Assembly: GCA_041395905.1 (NCBI GenBank)
Contig: JAWKZP010000005.1
Location: 124,001 to 188,000 of the forward strand
DNA: 64,000 bases
Reading direction: 5' to 3'
Source: UBA7803 sp041395905
GTDB lineage: Bacteria > Pseudomonadota > Gammaproteobacteria > Pseudomonadales > Azotimanducaceae
Within the stretch, counting starts at the first letter, position 1. Each line of letters begins with the position of its first letter. Position numbers and translations under genes: made by a program. Below, in pieces: positions 32,113 to 41,771 of this stretch. The notes below the pieces were generated by a model, which was given only the letters and a program-made list of their open reading frames with translations, did no database searches and was not told where the DNA came from.

Positions 32113-32901
32113 GTGCACGAGGCGCTCGAGGCTGCGATACGCCGTTTCGCTGCAGCGCCGTCGGCAGATGAGCTCGACGCGGCGCTGTTGGTCAGCCGGA
32201 CTCTCGATCCCGACATCGACGAGGCCGGGGTGCGGGGCCGGGTTGCCGAGATCTGCAGCGCCTGCACGGATCCCCACGCACCCTGGCAGCTGCTGGCCGA
32301 GCTCGATTTTCGCGGCGATGCGGACGACTACGATGCGCTCGACAACAGTCGCATCGAGCGTGTCCTCGAGCGGCGCCGGGGGATTCCGATCACGCTGGGC
32401 GTGCTGCTGATCGCCGTGGCCCGGCAACTCGGCGGCGCGGCCCAGGGCATCAACTTCCCGGGACACTTTCTCGTGCGCGTGGGCGGGCAGCTGGTGGATC
32501 CGTTTCTGATGGCGCCGGTCTCCGCCGAGCAGTGCCTGTCACGGCTTCCGGCTGCGGAGCGGACATTGCCGCGGGACCAGCTGTTCGCCCCGGCGGGCAC
32601 CGTCGCCGTGGCGCTGCGCATGCTCAACAATCTCAAGTTCCGGTTCGCCCGGGCACGCGAATGGCACCGGGCGCTGGACGTCCTGGATGCGCAGATGCTG
32701 CTGTCTCCCCGCGAGCCCGGATTGCATCTGGAGCGCGGCGACTACTGGCAGCAGCTGGGCATCGCGGCGCCGGCGCGCGCCGCGTATGTCGAGGCCATGC
32801 ACCTGTGTGCCGGTTCTCAGACGCCGCGGCTGCAGCAGCTGCGCCAGCAGGCGCAGGCCCGCCTGCAATCACTGTCAGGACGCGACGACGTCATTCACTG
32901 A
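32113..32901 (+). CDS. SirB1 family protein (transglutaminase-like core plus TPR)
   Basis: A 262-residue protein. Residues ~25-180 match the SirB1/Transglut_core2 family ('LDNSRIERVLERRRGIPITLGVLLIAVARQ', 'GINFPGHFLVRV', 'VDPF'), and ~180-262 form TPR-like helices (FRFARAREWHRALDVLDAQMLL). The typical members have no defined enzymatic function; in some genomes the gene lies near prmC/prfA. The GTG start is one base after the receiver gene's stop, so the two are probably co-translated. Confidence 0.82.
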   Translation: MHEALEAAIRRFAAAPSADELDAALLVSRTLDPDIDEAGVRGRVAEICSACTDPHAPWQLLAELDFRGDADDYDALDNSRIERVLERRRGIPITLGVLLIAVARQLGGAAQGINFPGHFLVRVGGQLVDPFLMAPVSAEQCLSRLPAAERTLPRDQLFAPAGTVAVALRMLNNLKFRFARAREWHRALDVLDAQMLLSPREPGLHLERGDYWQQLGIAAPARAAYVEAMHLCAGSQTPRLQQLRQQAQARLQSLSGRDDVIH

Positions 32902-32958
32902 CCCGGGAAGGGACGGACCCGGTCCGGCGGAAGCGACGCCTGCGCGCCGCTTCCAGGC

Positions 32959-34815
32959 TCAATCCGTCATGTCGGGGAAGGGGTTTGACAGGTCGAGGCG
33001 AACAGGGCGGCCGAAACCCGGTATGCGGATTTCCGTGTCCGATATGCTGAGATCACCACCCTCCAGTACCCCTTCGCCGAAACGATAGATAGGCTCCACC
33101 GCGCCCCGATCCATGGCGGCGTCGTAGTCGCGGGCTGCGGCCTCGACGCCGTCGTTGCGGCGCGCATGTTCCGTGATGACGTCACGTCCCCAGCGCTTTT
33201 CGAGCATGCGCCGCGTCTGTGTCGGCGACAGGAACAGCCCGGTGGCGTTGTTGCCGCCGAAACCCTTGGAGTTGATGAACGCGGCGTCCATGGCCTCGCG
33301 ATCCAGCTCCAGATGCGCCATGGGGAAATGCAGATTGCTGGAGTACACGTCCTCGGCAAGATGATCGATGGTCGTGATGCCGGGCAGCCAGCCGTGTTCC
33401 CATGTGCCCAGCACGGCCGCGAGCTGATCGCCGCCTGCGGGTGCCATGGAGTGGCCGACGTACGACTTGACGGCACCTACCGGCCAGCGCTCGATGCCGA
33501 AGGTGCGGGCCAGCTCGTTCAGGATATGTGACTCGGTGACCCGGTTCTGGGGTGTGCCGGTGCCGTGTGCCTGCATCTGGGTGCGCCTGCGCAGGCCCTC
33601 TTCGCCGAGCATCGCGCGCGCCAGCGCCATGGCTTTGGCAACGGTGACGTAGTTGCCGATCCCCGGCCCGGGAATGGACTTCTTGTAGCCGTCGGCATTG
33701 ACGAATACGCCAGGAACCGAGCCGAGAATCCGCGCTCCCAGGGACATCGCCAACTCGTCGTCCATCAGCACGGCGTATACGGACGCCTCGGCGACGGTGA
33801 ATCCGCAGTTGTCCGAGAAGGGCCGGCACGCCCGTCGGTGATCGGGCTGGTCGGTGCGGCCGTCGAGGGCCATCAACGCTTCGTCCTCGGCCAGCGCACC
33901 CATGGTGCGGTAGCCCTCGATGACGTCGGCAACCACGGGTGCTTCCGAGTTGCCCACCATCACCAGCCGCTTGCGCCCGGACGTGATGTCGGCCACGCCC
34001 TGCCGAACGGCATACAGAAAGGTTGCGCAGGCGCCGATGATGCCGGCCGTGCCACCTACTGATCCGAGAACGTAGGCATTCACGAAGTCTCCGGGCATCT
34101 CCGAGAGGCCGAGCGCGATGTTCTTGGACGTGGGTCGCTTGCCGAGCAGCGGATTCTGCAGCAGCCCGCCGTAGCCCTCGCTGTCCAGTTGGCCCATGGC
34201 ACTGCCCGAATACACCGCGAACTCGTCCGGTGCGACGTGCTGCTTGAGTACCTCGAGATCGATTCCGGTCGAACGCAGCGCGTCGGACGCGCCGAACACC
34301 GTGAGCTGCAGTCCACGCGGATGGTTGCGTGACGGATACAGCGCACCCGGGTCGAAGCCGCTGGGAACCTGACCGGCGCAGGTCACGCGGGACCGGCGCC
34401 GGTCAGGGAACAGCAGATCCAGAGGCTGCGGCGCGCGCACCTGCACCTGGCGCTCGTCGAGCTCGGTGATCTGCCAGTCGGGGGGCAGATAGTCGGGCAG
34501 GTGGCGGCGGTTGATGACGAAGGTGAGCGGATCGCTGCCTGCAGGACGGACCAGCGCGCTGCGATGGGTCAGCACGTTGTCCACGTCGAAGCTCTCGATC
34601 CGCCGCACCAGGGTGTGCCTGTCGATGTGCCTGCGCGTGTCGGGATCGTCGGGATCGCCCTCGAGCCGCATCAGGCCGGCGAGGCTGCGGTAGGTGCGCG
34701 CGCGGAGCGCTTCGTCGAGCGCGTCTATGACCAGTCGGCGGTAAGCGTGATGGAAGGAAACCCTGCCGGCGGCGTTGATGCCGCCGAAGCCTACGATGAC
34801 GGGTAGCCTGGTCAA
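32959..34815 (-). CDS. fabY: FabY, beta-ketoacyl-ACP synthase (initiating condensing enzyme)
   Basis: A 618-residue ketosynthase of the Pseudomonas FabY type, which condenses acetyl-CoA with malonyl-ACP to start fatty acid synthesis where FabH is absent or minor. Active-site Cys in GACATFLYAV; His in MQAHGTGTPQNRVTE and KSYVGHSMA; 'FSDNCGFTVAEASVY' and 'FINSKGFGGNNATG' are conserved. I chose the TTG at 34815: it has GAGGTG just upstream and makes the protein begin MTRLPVIVGFGG, like Pseudomonas FabY. A GTG at 34824 would add three residues. It lies beside a thiolase and the fused acyl-CoA carboxylase. Confidence 0.9.
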   Translation of the reverse strand: MTRLPVIVGFGGINAAGRVSFHHAYRRLVIDALDEALRARTYRSLAGLMRLEGDPDDPDTRRHIDRHTLVRRIESFDVDNVLTHRSALVRPAGSDPLTFVINRRHLPDYLPPDWQITELDERQVQVRAPQPLDLLFPDRRRSRVTCAGQVPSGFDPGALYPSRNHPRGLQLTVFGASDALRSTGIDLEVLKQHVAPDEFAVYSGSAMGQLDSEGYGGLLQNPLLGKRPTSKNIALGLSEMPGDFVNAYVLGSVGGTAGIIGACATFLYAVRQGVADITSGRKRLVMVGNSEAPVVADVIEGYRTMGALAEDEALMALDGRTDQPDHRRACRPFSDNCGFTVAEASVYAVLMDDELAMSLGARILGSVPGVFVNADGYKKSIPGPGIGNYVTVAKAMALARAMLGEEGLRRRTQMQAHGTGTPQNRVTESHILNELARTFGIERWPVGAVKSYVGHSMAPAGGDQLAAVLGTWEHGWLPGITTIDHLAEDVYSSNLHFPMAHLELDREAMDAAFINSKGFGGNNATGLFLSPTQTRRMLEKRWGRDVITEHARRNDGVEAAARDYDAAMDRGAVEPIYRFGEGVLEGGDLSISDTEIRIPGFGRPVRLDLSNPFPDMTD

Positions 34816-34858
34816 CGGCCGCACCTCAGCTGCGAAAAAAGGCGCGCAGATTGTACTT

Positions 34859-36019
34859 TCAATCGCGTTCGAGAGCGATCGCGGTTGCCTCTCCGCCGCC
34901 GATGCACAGTGCGGCAATGCCGCGCCTGCAGTTCAGGCGCCGCATCGCATGCGCCAGGGTCACGATCAGCCGGCTGCCGGTAGATCCGATGGGATGGCCC
35001 TGGGCGCAGGCGCCGCCGTAGATGTTTACGCGTTGCGGATCCAGGTGCAGTTCCTGGATTGCCAGCATGGTCACCATGGCGAACGCTTCGTTGATCTCGA
35101 ACAGGTCGACGCTGTCCACGTCCCAGCCGAGGCGCTCCAGGAGTCGGCCGATGGCGCCCACCGGGGCGATGGTGAACTCACTGGGATGTTGCGAGTGCGT
35201 CGCGTGGCCGACGATCCGCGCCAGCGGCTCGGCGCCGCCGAGCGCGTCGGCACCGGCAATGACCAGAGCGGATGCGCCGTCTGAAATGGAGCTCGAGTTC
35301 GCCGCGGTGATGCTGCCGTCGGCCTTGAACGCCGGGCGCAGCGTCGGGATGCGTTCCGGCCGCGCGCGCTGCGGCTGCTCGTCGGCGTCCACCGCCGTGC
35401 CGTTGATGTCGAGGGCTGCGATCTCGTCGGTGAGCATGCCGGCCGAGGCCGCCTTCAGAGCCCGGTCCAGGGAGGCGAGAGCGTAGGCGTCCATGGCTTC
35501 CCGGGTGAGCTGGTAGTCGTCGGCCGTGCGCTGGGCAAAGGTGCCCATCGCCGAGCCGGTCTCCGCGTCTTCCAGGCCGTCGAGAAACATGGCGTCCTTG
35601 ATCTCGCCATGACCCATGCGCATGCCGCCGCGGGCCTTGGCGAGCAGGTAGGGCGCGTTGCTCATGCTCTCCATGCCCCCGGAGACCACCACGCGGGCGC
35701 TGCCGGCACGGATGAGATCGGTTGCCAGCATGGTGGCTTTCATTCCCGAACCGCACACCTTGTTGACGGTCGTAGCACCGCAGCTGTCGGGCAGCCCGGC
35801 ACTGCGCATGGCCTGACGGGCGGGCGCCTGCTTGAGCCCGGCGCTGATGACATTGCCGAGAATCACCTCGTCGATGGCATCCGCAGCGAGGCCGCTGCGT
35901 TCGATTGCGGCGGCTACGGCCCGGGCGCCGAGCGCAGGCGCCGGCAGCACGCCGAGCGCACCCTGAAAACTGCCTATGGGCGTCCTGGCGGCGCTCAATA
36001 CGTAAGCCTGGGTGGTCAT
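34859..36019 (-). CDS. Acetyl-CoA acetyltransferase (thiolase II family)
   Basis: A 386-residue thiolase. The nucleophilic Cys is in TTVNKVCGSGMKA, the His in 'GGACAQGHPIGSTGSRL', and the second Cys in ALCIGGGEA; 'VVSGGMESMSNAPYLL' and 'EINEAFA' are further family signatures. It is closest to biosynthetic acetoacetyl-CoA thiolases, but a degradative role is possible. The ATG at 36019 begins MTTQAYVLSAARTPIGSF. It sits between moaB and fabY on the same strand, with gaps of 62 and 43 bases. Confidence 0.9.
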   Translation of the reverse strand: MTTQAYVLSAARTPIGSFQGALGVLPAPALGARAVAAAIERSGLAADAIDEVILGNVISAGLKQAPARQAMRSAGLPDSCGATTVNKVCGSGMKATMLATDLIRAGSARVVVSGGMESMSNAPYLLAKARGGMRMGHGEIKDAMFLDGLEDAETGSAMGTFAQRTADDYQLTREAMDAYALASLDRALKAASAGMLTDEIAALDINGTAVDADEQPQRARPERIPTLRPAFKADGSITAANSSSISDGASALVIAGADALGGAEPLARIVGHATHSQHPSEFTIAPVGAIGRLLERLGWDVDSVDLFEINEAFAMVTMLAIQELHLDPQRVNIYGGACAQGHPIGSTGSRLIVTLAHAMRRLNCRRGIAALCIGGGEATAIALERD

Positions 36020-36081
36020 GGCCGGTGCCTCGCTGAATCGTCGTTGCTCATCGAGCGCGCATTCTAACCGCTGGCGCGGTC

Positions 36082-36585
36082 TCAGGCTTCCCTGAAGCGG
36101 GGAATCAGCTCGACGAAGTTGCAGGGCCGGAAGTTCACGTCCAGCTGCTGATGCAGGATCTTCTCCCAGCCCGTGCGCACGGCATTGCTGGAGCCGGGCA
36201 GGGCGAAGATCAGGGTGGCGTTGGCAAGCCCGCCCACGGCCCGGGACTGAATGGTGGAGGCGCCGATCTCGGCGTACGAGAGTTGTCGGAACAGCTCGCC
36301 GAAGCCGCCGATGGTCTTGTCGAACAGAGGCAGCAGCGCTTCCGGCGTGCTGTCGCGTCCGGTGAAGCCGGTGCCGCCGGTAGTGAGGATCACGCTGATG
36401 TCCGGATCTGCAATCCAGCGCGAGACCAGGGCACGAATCTGGTAGACGTCGTCCGGCACGATGGCGCGGTCGGCAAGCCGGTGGCCGTCGGCCTCCAGCA
36501 GCTCTACCAGGAGCGCGCCGGACTTGTCGTCGGCGAGGCTGCGGGTATCGGAAACGGTGAGCACGGCGCAGTTGAGAACGGTCAT
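36082..36585 (-). CDS. moaB: Molybdenum cofactor biosynthesis protein MoaB
   Basis: A 167-residue MoaB/MogA-fold protein. Visible: 'CAVLTVSDTRSLADDKSG', the molybdopterin-binding ILTTGGTGFTGRDSTPEA and 'ALPGSSNAVRTGWEKIL'. The family adenylylates molybdopterin (MogA-like) or has an unclear role in E. coli. It could serve MsrP, the molybdoenzyme encoded elsewhere in this window. GGAGG lies 11 bases before the ATG at 36585. It is divergent from the fused carboxylase. Confidence 0.9.
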   Translation of the reverse strand: MTVLNCAVLTVSDTRSLADDKSGALLVELLEADGHRLADRAIVPDDVYQIRALVSRWIADPDISVILTTGGTGFTGRDSTPEALLPLFDKTIGGFGELFRQLSYAEIGASTIQSRAVGGLANATLIFALPGSSNAVRTGWEKILHQQLDVNFRPCNFVELIPRFREA

Positions 36586-36693
36586 GAAATGACAACCTCC
36601 GTGAGGGTCCGGGCTACCCCCGAGCACGTCGCTTCGCGGTGAAATTTGCCAGCAAAATCTGTTACTTACGTCAAGCAGTCGGGCCGCGCGCGT

Positions 36694-36722
36694 TTGCGTA
36701 TCGAGGGGCAAGTGGCTAGAGT
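36694..36722 (+). promoter_or_regulatory. Candidate promoter for the fused carboxylase
   Basis: TTGCGT (36694-36699), 17 bases, then TAGAGT (36717-36722), about 34 bases upstream of the GTG start at 36756. Both hexamers are partial matches. The 170-base divergent gap toward moaB holds no other element I can support. Confidence 0.3.
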
Positions 36723-36755
36723 ACGCGGCAATCTTACACCGGGTGTCGAAAGCGC

Positions 36756-39700
36756 GTGGAAAAACAGCTCGTGGAAGGCGATCGGCTGTACCTGATTGCC
36801 GAGAGCCTTGCCAAGGACTTCTCTCTGTTCCCCGCAGCCGACGTCGACGAGCCGTTGCCGGGACTGCTGCCGAAGCGCGAGATCATGCGTCAGAAGCAGC
36901 GGCTCGAGAAGCTCGACGTGGACTCCTACATCGAGACCGTCGTGGCCCGCGCCGAGGACCCTGGCCGCACGGCAGCACCCGAGGTCATCCGCGAGCTCGG
37001 TCGGGTCATCGAGGAAGAGTCCGACGGCCCGTTCTACGCAGCGACCGTTGCCATGGATTTCGATGGTGAGACCCGGGCCGTCGGCTTCATTGCCCAGAAT
37101 CGCGCGGTGCGCAACGGCGTCTGGATGCCCCAGCACCATCTGGCGGCCGCGCGCAGGGTGCAGGAGTACTCGCGCCGCGCGCTGCCCATCGTCACCCTCA
37201 TGGATACGCCCGGCGCCGACGCGGAGGAGCAGGCCAATCGTGAGAATCAGGCGCACAGCATCTCGCGGCTGATCGCCGAGATGAGCAACGTCGACGTGCC
37301 CAATGTCGGCATCGTGTTCGGCCTCGGCTACTCCGGCGGCGCCATTCCGCTGGCCGCGAGCAACATGATTCTGTCGGTGCGCGACGGAGTCTTCAGCACC
37401 ATCCAGCCGAAGGGGCTCGCCAACATCGCGCGCCGCCTCAATCTGTCCTGGCAGGAATGCGCCAAGTACGTGGGTCTGTCGCCGTTCGAGTTGTTCGCCC
37501 AGGGCAACATCGACGGTGTGGTGGACTACGCCCCGGGTGAGACGGGTGAAAAGCTCGACAATCTGCGCCGGGCAATCGTGCATGGGCTGATGCGTGTGGA
37601 GGACAAGGTCAAGGAGTTCGTCGCCGACAACCCCTACATCCTCGACCACTACCGGCAGAGCCTGCTGCGCTACCTCAAACCGTCGGAGCAGCTGCGCAAG
37701 ATGCAGACCAGCGCGCTGCTGAAGGTGACGCGCAATCCGACCGAGTACCTCAATGTCTTCGGCGTCGCGTTCCGCTACCTGCGCTACCTCAAGGTGCGTC
37801 AGCGCATCAAGGCGACCACCAAGTCTCAGTACGGGCGCCTGGCCGATCAGGAGATGCCTAAGGGCGAGCTGGACGTGCGGGCGGATCTGGAGCGGCGCCA
37901 GACGTTTCTGCGGTGGATGCAGGATCCTGATCGCATCGTCTACGACGAGGCGCTGTCGAAAGCCTGGAAGAACTACAACGAGAAGAAGCAGGCAGTCCAC
38001 GACGAGCGCGGTCGGATCGCCCAGCTGCTGTTCGGCGAGCCGCGCAAGAACTACGAGGAAGCGCGCGCCAACCTGCTTTCCGCTGTGGGCGTGTTTCTAT
38101 ACAACCGCTGGAAGTCCGATGCCCGTGGCAATCTGCGCGCGCTGCGGGAGTTCCTCAGCCATCACGAAGACGTCTGGCAGCTGCTGCGCGTCGGCGACGT
38201 GCGCCGGCCGGTGGACCTGGCCGCGGCCCTCGCGGGCGATCAGCAGCTGCTGCCAGTGCTGCGGCGCAGCTTCAGCCACGAAGGCAAGAAGCTCTTGCGC
38301 CTGGCGGGGATCGAAGAGAAGTCCGAAGTCTACCTGTCCACGCAGCTGACCAACGAGCTGAACCTGGTGATCACGGGTGAGCAGCTCGCCGGTGCGCTGG
38401 GGGCGGACGTCGGCCCCGCCGCCAGCGCGCTGCGCGCCGCGGGAGCATCGACCCTGGCGGTGAACCGGGCGGTCCTGCAGGACCGTTACGGTGAGCTCCT
38501 CAACGCGCCCAACAGCCAGGGCGCACCGGTGCCGTTCAGCGACATGACCGTGCTGGACGTGCTGATTGCAGACGACCTGCGGCGCGACTTCATCACCGAG
38601 TGCGAAAATCTGCTGCTGTTCGATTCCGTGTACGACCAGATCATCGCCAACCTCGATTCCATCGCAGAGGAGGCGCAGTCGACTCAGGCATTGTCGCGCC
38701 GGTCGCTGTCGCAGCTGATCGATACGACCCTGAGCCTCGCGGCCAAGGGCGTCACGTTCGGCGACGCTGCACAGAGCGCATCGCCCGCGAATCTCGCCGC
38801 GCAACTGCGCGAGCAGGTGATCGACTGGTATCTGCGCGTGATGCGCATGCAACGCGGCGCTGACTTCTTCCGCTCGGTGGAGGAATGGAAGAAAGCCAGC
38901 TTCCCGCACCTGTCCGATACGCTGTTCGTGGTGGTCACGCACCTGTTTCAGGTACTGCTGATGTCGCTGATCCAGGCCGAGCGCGACGGCAAGTCCTATT
39001 CCGGGCGCATCACGCCGAAGAACATCGGCCGGCGCAAGGATTTCTGGAACCGGCTCAACATCGCCTACCGCGATCTGCTGATCCAGAACGTGCTGCGCCG
39101 CTTCAAGAATCAGGGCAATGCCAGCTACCAGCACTTCATCGACGAGTTCTTCACCGACTTCGAGGAGCGCTTCCCGGACCTGTTGAGCTCGGATCCGCGC
39201 GCGTTTCCGGGTTTCCGGCAGTCCATCGAAGCTGCGCTCGCGCGCGGCGTGCCGCCATGCGGGATCGTCACCGGCATCGGCACCTTCCGTGACGGCGGCC
39301 AGGGCAGCCGGGTCGGTGTGGTGGTGTCGAACGTGGACTTCCAGGCCGGCTCGTTCGACATGGCCAGCGCTGAGAAATTCTGCCGTCTGCTGGTGGAGTG
39401 CGCCGAGCAGCACCTGCCGGTGATCTGCTTCATTTCCTCGGGCGGCATGCAGACCAAGGAGGGCGCCGGCGCGCTGTTCTCCATGGCGGCAGTCAACGAC
39501 CGCATCACCCGCTTCGTGCGCGATCACGATCTGCCCGTGATCGTGTTCGGCTTTGGTGACTGCACCGGTGGCGCCCAGGCGAGCTTCGTCACCCATCCGC
39601 TGGTTCAGACCTATTACCTGTCCGGGACCAGCATGCCGTTTGCCGGGCAGATCGTGGTGCCCAGCAACCTGCCGCTCAATTCGATCCTGTCGAATTACCT

Positions 39701-41648
39701 TTCCCAGGTACCGGGCGCCATGCAGGGGCTGGTGCGGCATCCGTTCGAGCCGGAACTCGACGGCGAGCTGCGCAAGATCGACCCCGAAATACCGGTGCCG
39801 CAGGAATCGGTGCACGACGTGGTGTCCCGGGTGCTGGCGGGCGTGTTCAGCCTGGAGCGGCCGGTGCTCACCGGCCACCGGCCACGCTACACGGACCGCA
39901 ATCTCATCCGGCCGACCCGGCGCACGCTGATTCACGCGCGCGGCTGCACGGCGGTGAAGCTGATCCGCATCGCGCAGAAGAACGGCATTGCCGTGGTGCT
40001 GGTGCAGTCCGACCCGGACATGGAGTCGGCGGCTGTGGACATGCTCAGCGCGCACGACACCCTGGTCTGCATTGGCGGCAACACCCCGGATGAGAGTTAT
40101 CTGAACGCGCAGAGCGTGCTGCGCGTGGCGGAGCACGAGGGCGTGGACTCGCTGCATCCGGGCATCGGCTTTCTTTCCGAGAATCCCCAGTTCGCCGAGC
40201 TGTGCCGCTCGCACGGCATCAACTTCATCGGCCCGCCGGTCGCCAGCATGGAGACCATGGGCAACAAGTCCAATGCCATCAATACCGCGCTGCGCCTCAA
40301 GGTGCCGGTGGTACCGGGCAGCCATGGCATCCTCACCGATGTCGAGCGCGCGGCCGAAGTCGCGGAAGGCATCGGCTATCCCGTGCTCATCAAGGCGGTG
40401 CACGGCGGTGGCGGCAAGGGTATCCAGGTGGTGGAGGACGCATCGCAATTCCACGAGCTGTTCCACCGCGTTACCGCCGAGGCGCGCAGCGCCTTCGGCA
40501 ATGGCGACGTGTACCTGGAGAAGTACGTCACCTCGCTGCGCCACATCGAGGCGCAGCTGCTGCGCGACACGCACGGCAATACCCTGGTGCTGGGTCTGCG
40601 TGACTGCAGCGTGCAGCGCGACAAGCAGAAGGTGTTCGAGGAGTCGGACTCCACCATGCTGCCGGAGCACCTGCGCAAGGCGGTCATGGAGCATACCGCG
40701 GCCATCGCCCGCGAGGTGGGCTACGTCGGCGCGGGCACGGTCGAGTTCATCTACGACCTCAAGTCAGACGCGGTCTACTTCATGGAGATGAATACGCGCC
40801 TGCAGGTGGAGCATCCGGTGACCGAGTGGGTCTCCGGGGTCGACATCGTCAGCCAGCAGTTCCGGGTCGCTTCCGGCGAGTCCATCGCCGATCTCGAGGT
40901 ACGCAGGAACGGCTACTCCATCGAAGCGCGGGTGAATGCCGAGCGCGTGCAGGTCACCTCTGCGGGAACCCTGACATTCCGGCCGCATCCGGGTCAGATC
41001 CGCGAGGCTTACTTCCCCGAAGAAGCGGGCGTGGAGATCATCGCGACCGCGGCGCCGGGCAAGTTCGTCTCACCGTACTACGACAGCATGGTGGCACAGA
41101 TCATCGTGCATGCCGAAGACCGCGCGGCCGCCATCGCCAAGCTGCGCGACTATCTCGGACGCGTGAAGATCACCGGCATCTGTACCAACATCCCGCTGCT
41201 GCGCCGGGTGCTCGACGACGACGTGTTCCGCAAGGGTGTCTACGACACCGGCTACCTGCCCGACCTGCTTGCCCGGATCGATGGCGACGCCCTGATTGCC
41301 GAGATCGAAGGTGCTGCGGGCGAGATGACGGGCGCCATCGACGTGGATGCGATCCGCATCGAGGACAGCGACGAGCTCAAGGTGCTGGCACCCGCCACGG
41401 CGATCTTCTACGCCGCACCGAGCCCCACCGAGCCCGAGTACGTGAGCGTCGGCGACAAGATCTCGGTGCGTCACACCATCGGGCAGCTGGAGGCGATGAA
41501 GATCTTCTCGCCGCTGCGGCTGGCCGATTTCAACGGCGACGCCGTGCTCTACGACCCCGAACGGGCCTACGAGGTGACGCGTATCAACATGACCAGCGGC
41601 CAGCAGGTCAACGCCGGCGACCTGCTGTTCGTCGTGAAGCCGGTCTGA
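36756..41648 (+). CDS. Single-chain acyl-CoA carboxylase: two carboxyltransferase domains, biotin carboxylase, biotinyl domain
   Basis: A 1630-residue protein. Order: an AccA-like carboxyltransferase half (~80-290, MDTPGADAEEQANRENQAHS, 'GLGYSGGAIPL'), a ~500-residue helical linker, an AccD-like carboxyltransferase half (~835-1000, 'CFISSGGMQTKEGAGALFSM', 'FGDCTGGAQASF'), biotin carboxylase (~1050-1510, HGGGGKGIQVVED, 'YFMEMNTRLQVEHPVTE'), and a C-terminal biotinyl domain with EAMKI (biotin Lys ~1582). It should carry out the whole ATP- and bicarbonate-dependent carboxylation of acetyl-, propionyl- or longer acyl-CoA; the substrate cannot be read. Actinobacterial single-chain enzymes have BC and biotinyl domains first, so this order is unusual. 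GTG 36756 lacks a clear ribosome site. No zinc-ribbon Cys cluster of AccD is visible. Confidence 0.9.
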   Translation: MEKQLVEGDRLYLIAESLAKDFSLFPAADVDEPLPGLLPKREIMRQKQRLEKLDVDSYIETVVARAEDPGRTAAPEVIRELGRVIEEESDGPFYAATVAMDFDGETRAVGFIAQNRAVRNGVWMPQHHLAAARRVQEYSRRALPIVTLMDTPGADAEEQANRENQAHSISRLIAEMSNVDVPNVGIVFGLGYSGGAIPLAASNMILSVRDGVFSTIQPKGLANIARRLNLSWQECAKYVGLSPFELFAQGNIDGVVDYAPGETGEKLDNLRRAIVHGLMRVEDKVKEFVADNPYILDHYRQSLLRYLKPSEQLRKMQTSALLKVTRNPTEYLNVFGVAFRYLRYLKVRQRIKATTKSQYGRLADQEMPKGELDVRADLERRQTFLRWMQDPDRIVYDEALSKAWKNYNEKKQAVHDERGRIAQLLFGEPRKNYEEARANLLSAVGVFLYNRWKSDARGNLRALREFLSHHEDVWQLLRVGDVRRPVDLAAALAGDQQLLPVLRRSFSHEGKKLLRLAGIEEKSEVYLSTQLTNELNLVITGEQLAGALGADVGPAASALRAAGASTLAVNRAVLQDRYGELLNAPNSQGAPVPFSDMTVLDVLIADDLRRDFITECENLLLFDSVYDQIIANLDSIAEEAQSTQALSRRSLSQLIDTTLSLAAKGVTFGDAAQSASPANLAAQLREQVIDWYLRVMRMQRGADFFRSVEEWKKASFPHLSDTLFVVVTHLFQVLLMSLIQAERDGKSYSGRITPKNIGRRKDFWNRLNIAYRDLLIQNVLRRFKNQGNASYQHFIDEFFTDFEERFPDLLSSDPRAFPGFRQSIEAALARGVPPCGIVTGIGTFRDGGQGSRVGVVVSNVDFQAGSFDMASAEKFCRLLVECAEQHLPVICFISSGGMQTKEGAGALFSMAAVNDRITRFVRDHDLPVIVFGFGDCTGGAQASFVTHPLVQTYYLSGTSMPFAGQIVVPSNLPLNSILSNYLSQVPGAMQGLVRHPFEPELDGELRKIDPEIPVPQESVHDVVSRVLAGVFSLERPVLTGHRPRYTDRNLIRPTRRTLIHARGCTAVKLIRIAQKNGIAVVLVQSDPDMESAAVDMLSAHDTLVCIGGNTPDESYLNAQSVLRVAEHEGVDSLHPGIGFLSENPQFAELCRSHGINFIGPPVASMETMGNKSNAINTALRLKVPVVPGSHGILTDVERAAEVAEGIGYPVLIKAVHGGGGKGIQVVEDASQFHELFHRVTAEARSAFGNGDVYLEKYVTSLRHIEAQLLRDTHGNTLVLGLRDCSVQRDKQKVFEESDSTMLPEHLRKAVMEHTAAIAREVGYVGAGTVEFIYDLKSDAVYFMEMNTRLQVEHPVTEWVSGVDIVSQQFRVASGESIADLEVRRNGYSIEARVNAERVQVTSAGTLTFRPHPGQIREAYFPEEAGVEIIATAAPGKFVSPYYDSMVAQIIVHAEDRAAAIAKLRDYLGRVKITGICTNIPLLRRVLDDDVFRKGVYDTGYLPDLLARIDGDALIAEIEGAAGEMTGAIDVDAIRIEDSDELKVLAPATAIFYAAPSPTEPEYVSVGDKISVRHTIGQLEAMKIFSPLRLADFNGDAVLYDPERAYEVTRINMTSGQQVNAGDLLFVVKPV

Positions 41649-41771
41649 GGCCCATCCCGCGTGCTGCCCCGGCCGGCGACGGTGGGGCGGCGCCGCTGGC
41701 ACTCGCCGCGTAGCACTGCTAGGCCGGATACGGTATGACGGTTCCAGGTGATCGCGCAGGAGGTGCCCGAT

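Noticed and set aside
38097..40694. 865-codon open frame antisense to the fused carboxylase
   Set aside because: It lies wholly opposite conserved carboxylase domains, has His/Gln/Arg-rich composition, and no ribosome site or motif.
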